From an uncultured Acidimicrobiales bacterium (GTDB lineage: Bacteria > Actinomycetota > Acidimicrobiia > Acidimicrobiales > SZUA-35), in NCBI GenBank assembly GCA_937922045.1, contig CAKZXA010000052.1:1-35967 (forward strand): a stretch of DNA of 35,967 nucleotides, in the 5' to 3' direction. Below are positions 32,373 through 35,967 of the stretch, piece after piece. Position 1 is the first letter of the stretch, and the number at the start of each line of letters is the position of its first letter. The notes under the pieces were generated by a model. It was not told the DNA's origin, searched no databases, and saw nothing but the letters and a program-made list of their open reading frames with translations. Position numbers and translations under genes: made by a program.

Positions 32373-33419
32373 ATGAAGCTCTCAACCAGCATCGGCGTAG
32401 GATTCGACGGAGACCCTCAGCGCTTGGCGTCTCGTGTCCGTGACCTGGAGGCAGCCGGCATCGACCGGATCTGGGGTGGCGAGATCTATGGCTTCGATCT
32501 GGTGTCGACCCTCGGCTATCTAGCCGGGCAGACCGAGCGAGTCGAGCTGATGACCGGGATCTTGCCGGTCTACTCCCGCAGCCCGGCCCTGATCGCTCAG
32601 ACCGCCGCCACCATCGATGCTCTTTCGGGCGGTCGGTTCGTTCTCGGCCTGGGAACCTCTGGCCCTCAGGTGATCGAGGGCTGGCACGGCTACCCCTTCG
32701 ACAAGCCGATCGGGCGAACCCGAGACACGATAGAGATCTGTCGCAAGGTGTGGTCGGGCGAGAAGGTTGTGCACGAGGGCAAGGCTTTCAGCCTGCCCCT
32801 CCCCGAAGGCCAGGGCAAGGGCTTAGGTAAGCCCTTGAAGTTCATGAATCGCATGCACCGCCCAGACATTCCGGTTGTGGTCGCCTCTATCGGCCCGAAG
32901 AACGTCGAGCTTACGGCCGAACTGGCCGACGGCTGGCAGCCCATTCACTTCGTGCCCGACCGTTTCGAGCAGGTGTGGGGCGACGCCCTAGCCGCCGGTA
33001 AGGCCAAACGTCCACCGGAGCTTGGTCCGCTTGAAATCATCGCTGGGGGCATGGTCGCTCTTGGCGACGGGCCAGAGGTAGCTGAAGCTCGTGAAGCGGC
33101 TCGCGGTCACATCGCCTTCTACGTGGGTGGCATGGGGGCCAAGAGCAAGAACTTCTACAACGATCTGTTCAAGCGCTACGGCTGGGTGGAGGAGGCGGAG
33201 AAGATCCAAGACCTCTTCCTCTCGGGAAAGCGAGCCGAAGCTACCGCTGCGGTGCCAGACGAATACCTCGATCTCTCGATGCTGTGTGGCGACGAGGCGG
33301 CCGTCAGGGAGCGCATCGCGGTGTACAAGGGCATCGGCGTGACCTGTCTCGACATTCAGCCGATGGGCGCCGACCCGTTGGGGACCATAGAAAAGATCAA
33401 GGCCTGGGTCGAGGACTAA
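32373..33419 (+). CDS. LLM-class (F420-dependent) oxidoreductase
   Basis: A luciferase-like monooxygenase-fold TIM barrel of 348 aa. It shows LSTSIGVGFDGDPQRLASRV at the first strand, DRIWGGEIYGFDLVSTLGYL, and the family's signature RFVLGLGTSGPQVIEGWHG. It ends with 'IKAWVED'. This arrangement matches F420-dependent oxidoreductases of mycobacteria and Acidimicrobiia. The cofactor choice (F420 versus FMN) is inferred from the family. It stands alone between the exporter and DoxX-like genes, so the substrate is unknown. Confidence 0.9.
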   Translation: MKLSTSIGVGFDGDPQRLASRVRDLEAAGIDRIWGGEIYGFDLVSTLGYLAGQTERVELMTGILPVYSRSPALIAQTAATIDALSGGRFVLGLGTSGPQVIEGWHGYPFDKPIGRTRDTIEICRKVWSGEKVVHEGKAFSLPLPEGQGKGLGKPLKFMNRMHRPDIPVVVASIGPKNVELTAELADGWQPIHFVPDRFEQVWGDALAAGKAKRPPELGPLEIIAGGMVALGDGPEVAEAREAARGHIAFYVGGMGAKSKNFYNDLFKRYGWVEEAEKIQDLFLSGKRAEATAAVPDEYLDLSMLCGDEAAVRERIAVYKGIGVTCLDIQPMGADPLGTIEKIKAWVED

Positions 33420-33460
33420 ACCCCAACCCGGACCTTTAAAGGGGACGACGAACAGGCTCG

Positions 33461-33826
33461 TCAGCGAGCCATGATCGCAATCAGATAGACCACAGCGAGA
33501 GCCATAACGACGAAAGCAGGGGCGCTCTGCTTCATTGGGTCGCCAGCCCTCTGGTGGTAGACGACGGCGCCGATCATAAGGGCGATCAGACCGAGGCCGG
33601 CCAACAGACCGATCCATTCGAGATCGCTCGCATCGTTGAGTACGCCGATGATCACGCCTATCGCGCCGGCCACCTCGGCCGCACCGATCATCCTTGTCTG
33701 ACTCGTGGGTACGCCTAGATGGGCCATCATGTCGGTAGACATCTTGGATCCCATCACCTTGCCTGCACCGGCCATCGCTGTCATACCAGCCAGCCCGAGA
33801 GCGGTAATCCACGCCAGAATATTCAT
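33461..33826 (-). CDS. DoxX-like small membrane protein
   Basis: A 121-aa protein with four membrane helices: MNILAWITALGLAGMTAMAG, the GAAEVAGAIGVIIGVL region, IGLLAGLGLIALMIGAVVYH and VVMALAVVYLIAIM. The GxGKVMG and MAHLGVP pattern after helix 1 is typical of the DoxX/DUF4870-like fold. ATG at 33826 follows GGGAGAG with 6 nt spacing. Divergent from the sulfatase gene. DoxX relatives have been linked to thiosulfate or redox reactions, but this subgroup has no assigned activity. Confidence 0.82.
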   Translation of the reverse strand: MNILAWITALGLAGMTAMAGAGKVMGSKMSTDMMAHLGVPTSQTRMIGAAEVAGAIGVIIGVLNDASDLEWIGLLAGLGLIALMIGAVVYHQRAGDPMKQSAPAFVVMALAVVYLIAIMAR

Positions 33827-33901
33827 TTGTATCTCTCCCTAGCCGCTACCGAGACGATCCCGGTGGCGTCCTTGCTGTCAGTCATCAACAAGAAGGCCGC
33901 T

Positions 33902-35329
33902 ATGTCTATTCCTAAAGCCTCGCCCAACCTGGTGTTTGTCATGTCCGATGATCACGCCGCTCATGCGATCTCGTGCTACGGCAGTGCCATCGTCTCCACC
34001 CCGAACCTCGATCGAATAGCGGCAGGTGGTATGCGCTTCGATGCTTCCTTCTGCACGAATTCGATCTGCGCGCCGAGCCGAGCCGCGATTCTGACCGGTA
34101 CCTACAACCACATCAACGGTGTCACCACCCTAGACACGCCGCTCGATAACACGAAGTGGACGTTTCCCCAAGAGCTGCAACGAGCCGGTTACACCACGGC
34201 CATGATCGGCAAATGGCACCTCGGGCATGGCCCGGCCGCCGACCCTGCCGGTTTCGATGAGTGGCGAGTCTTGCCTGGGCAGGGCCACTACCACAACCCG
34301 GTCATGTTGGAGGCCGATGGCCGGGTGGTGGAACGGGGTGGGTACGTCACCGACCTCATCACCGACGACACGATCGACTTCATCGATCGTCATCAAGCGA
34401 CAAACCCCGACACTCCCTTCGCCGTGCTCTGCCACCATAAGGCACCACATCGAAGCTGGGAGCCGGCGCCCCGCCACTTCAACCTCTTCGATGATGTGCA
34501 GATCCCCGAACCCGAAACGTTCGGCGATGATTTGGCCGGTCGGGCGGAGGTGATTCAGGCGGTCAAGATGCGCATGATGGATCTCGACCCCGTGGTCGAT
34601 CTTAAGGCCACCGTTCCAGCGGGGCTCAGTCTCGACGAAGAGATCTCGTGGCGCTACCAGCGCTACATCAAGGACTACCTCAAGACCGTCGTCGCTATCG
34701 ACGAGAACGTGGGCCGGCTGCTCGATCATCTGGACGAGGCCGGCCTCACCGACGACACGATTGTCGTCTACACCTCGGACCAGGGTTTCTTTCTTGGAGA
34801 GCACGGCTGGTTCGATAAGCGCCTGATGTATGAAGAGTCGCTCTCGATGCCGTTGCTGGTTCGGTACCCTCCGCAAATCGAGGCTGGTTCACGTTGTGAA
34901 GAGATCGTGGTCAACGTCGATTTTGCTCCCACCTTGCTGGAACTCATGAACGTGGAGACACCTTCATCGGTACAGGGCCGGTCCTTCGCCCCGCTCTTGA
35001 GGGGCGACGCCGTGTCCGACTGGCCGGAATCGATGTACTACCGGTACTGGATGCACCGGGATGGCTCACACAACTGCCCGGCCCACTACGGTGTGCGGAC
35101 CAAAACCCACAAGCTGATCTGCTACTACAACGACCCGCTCGACCAACCGGGAGCCAGCGGCCCTATCGACCCGGTGGAATGGGAGTTGTTCGATCTTGTC
35201 GCTGACCCTTATGAGATCAACAACGTTGCCGACGACCCGAACTATCACTCTCTACGAGATGAGCTCATGGCCGAGCTTGCTCGGCTGCAAGCGATGGTCG
35301 GCGACGAACCTCTTGACCGCCTGGACTAG
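33902..35329 (+). CDS. Type I sulfatase (arylsulfatase/GlcNAc-sulfatase family)
   Basis: A hydrolase of sulfate esters, 475 aa. Metal ligands are in FVMSDDHAAH. The catalytic Cys to be converted to formylglycine is C56 in SICAPSRAAILTG, a perfect C-x-P-S-R motif. GKWHLGHG gives further active-site residues, and TSDQGFFLGEHGWFDK holds the second metal site. The C-terminus (LFDLVADPYEINNVADDP) is typical of COG3119 sulfatases. No signal peptide is seen, so it may act in the cytoplasm. A formylglycine-generating enzyme must come from elsewhere. ATG at 33902 follows AAGAAGG. The stop shares CTAG with the stop of the CAP gene. Confidence 0.93.
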   Translation: MSIPKASPNLVFVMSDDHAAHAISCYGSAIVSTPNLDRIAAGGMRFDASFCTNSICAPSRAAILTGTYNHINGVTTLDTPLDNTKWTFPQELQRAGYTTAMIGKWHLGHGPAADPAGFDEWRVLPGQGHYHNPVMLEADGRVVERGGYVTDLITDDTIDFIDRHQATNPDTPFAVLCHHKAPHRSWEPAPRHFNLFDDVQIPEPETFGDDLAGRAEVIQAVKMRMMDLDPVVDLKATVPAGLSLDEEISWRYQRYIKDYLKTVVAIDENVGRLLDHLDEAGLTDDTIVVYTSDQGFFLGEHGWFDKRLMYEESLSMPLLVRYPPQIEAGSRCEEIVVNVDFAPTLLELMNVETPSSVQGRSFAPLLRGDAVSDWPESMYYRYWMHRDGSHNCPAHYGVRTKTHKLICYYNDPLDQPGASGPIDPVEWELFDLVADPYEINNVADDPNYHSLRDELMAELARLQAMVGDEPLDRLD

Positions 35330-35967
35330 CGGGAGACGCCGAAGTTCTGGGTCCAATAGGTCTCGAAATGGCCGACGCCGATGTCTTTGAGGTTGCAGTT
35401 CATGATGTTGGCTCGGTGGCCCGGACTGTTCAGCCAGCCCTCCACGACGGCCTCGGGCGTGCGATAGCCGTAGGCGATGTTCTCGGCCCATGACCACCAC
35501 TCGTAGCCCTGACGTTCCATGCGGTCTCCCGCCGAGGAGCCGTCGAGACCATCGTGGTCGAAGTAGTTGTTCTGCTTCATGTCTTTGCTGTGTTCCCACG
35601 ATGCTTGACGCAACTTTTCATTGTGGGAAAGAGCAGGGCAGCCGGCTTGGGTTCTCGCCTGATTGGTCAGATCGATCACTCGCTGCTCGAAGGCACGATC
35701 GTCGCCACTTCTTGTGGTGGTCGTTAGCTCGGTGGTCGTTGTCGACTGGACGGTTGGGTCTGTCGTCGTCACCGTGGTGGTGGAGTTCTCCGTCGACGGG
35801 GTGGAGTCGTCAGCCGGTGGGGTCGACTCGGTGCTCGACGTCATCGCCTCGCTGGAGGCGGTGGCCTGTTCCGTCGTCGTGGTCGGCTCAGCCGTTGTCG
35901 AGGAGGGAGCCGCAGTCGATGCGGTCGTGGTGGGGGCGGCGGTGGTCGTCGTGGCTTCGCTGGTAAT
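35326..35967 (-). CDS. CAP/SCP-domain protein, partial (5' end beyond window)
   Basis: The visible 213 residues begin in a long Thr/Ser/Ala/Pro-rich linker (to about residue 90) that continues in frame past the window edge. They end with a CAP domain: VIDLTNQARTQAGCPAL, HSKDMKQNNYFDHDGLDG, ENIAYGYRTPEAVVEGW and SPGHRANIMN. The conserved His residues and the 'WLNSPGHR' block are intact. Such proteins are secreted in actinobacteria, the linker acting as a wall-spanning stalk; a signal peptide is expected upstream. The ATG at 35844 lies inside the linker and is not the start. Function unknown. It is convergent with the sulfatase gene. Confidence 0.88.
   Translation of the reverse strand: MTSEATTTTAAPTTTASTAAPSSTTAEPTTTTEQATASSEAMTSSTESTPPADDSTPSTENSTTTVTTTDPTVQSTTTTELTTTTRSGDDRAFEQRVIDLTNQARTQAGCPALSHNEKLRQASWEHSKDMKQNNYFDHDGLDGSSAGDRMERQGYEWWSWAENIAYGYRTPEAVVEGWLNSPGHRANIMNCNLKDIGVGHFETYWTQNFGVSR

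Noticed and set aside
1-35967. CRISPR arrays, rRNA or complete tRNA genes
   Set aside because: No regularly spaced repeats or conserved RNA cores were recognised anywhere in the window.

Overview
The window looks like a chromosomal stretch of a high-GC actinobacterium, most probably of the class Acidimicrobiia. This is inferred from gene content, not from a marker gene: an F420-type LLM oxidoreductase, an MftF-type glycosyltransferase, acyl-CoA dehydrogenase and acyl-CoA carboxylase genes, Thr/Ser-rich surface proteins, a DUF2510 protein, several GTG/TTG starts, and TAnnnT boxes 6-8 nt before ATG that suggest leaderless transcripts. I see no rRNA, tRNA or CRISPR array.

Layout. (1) 1-3.8 kb: a sugar-utilisation module. 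A LacI-type repressor faces a GH1 beta-glucosidase and an MsmK/UgpC-type ABC ATPase; two AAGCGCTT-centred operators lie in or next to the shared promoter region. (2) 3.8-6.4 kb: an isolated mycofactocin-type glycosyltransferase (mftF-like), a short and possibly truncated lipoprotein, and a DUF2510 membrane protein. (3) 6.4-8.6 kb: debris of an integrative element (DUF2637 fragment, tyrosine-recombinase C-terminus, a chimeric antitoxin/excisionase ORF) around an apparently intact VapBC45-like toxin-antitoxin pair whose toxin seems to start at CTG. (4) 8.6-12.75 kb, minus strand: an ECF sigma factor, an ATGA-coupled single-pass membrane protein (likely its anti-sigma), a beta-lactamase-fold serine hydrolase and an alpha/beta hydrolase. 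(5) 12.9-17.9 kb: a Cys/Met-metabolism PLP enzyme, a 47-residue zinc-ribbon ORF, a 5'-truncated GGDEF gene, a VOC protein paired with a GlcD-type FAD oxidase, and an acyl-CoA dehydrogenase. (6) 18.0-24.2 kb: a secreted LVIVD-repeat (choice-of-anchor B) protein, an alpha/beta hydrolase plus transglutaminase-like pair, an SDR, a D-2-hydroxyacid dehydrogenase, a zinc-ribbon membrane protein and a PfkB kinase. (7) 24.2-30.3 kb: a tightly coupled operon of acyl-CoA carboxylase beta, acyl-CoA carboxylase alpha, an AtuA/DUF1446 protein and a TetR regulator, behind a good promoter. (8) 30.3 kb to the end: a hypothetical protein, a DMT exporter, an LLM oxidoreductase, a DoxX-like protein, a type I sulfatase and a CAP-domain protein that runs off the window edge.

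Functionally the window suggests a heterotroph handling beta-glucosides, sulfated compounds and branched or terpenoid-like acyl-CoAs. The points most worth a second look are the CTG-initiated toxin, the antitoxin/excisionase chimera, the solitary MftF next to a beta-glucosidase, and the carboxylase-AtuA operon without an adjacent hydratase or ligase. Apart from intergenic gaps shorter than 300 bases, nearly all of the window is covered by genes or gene remnants.
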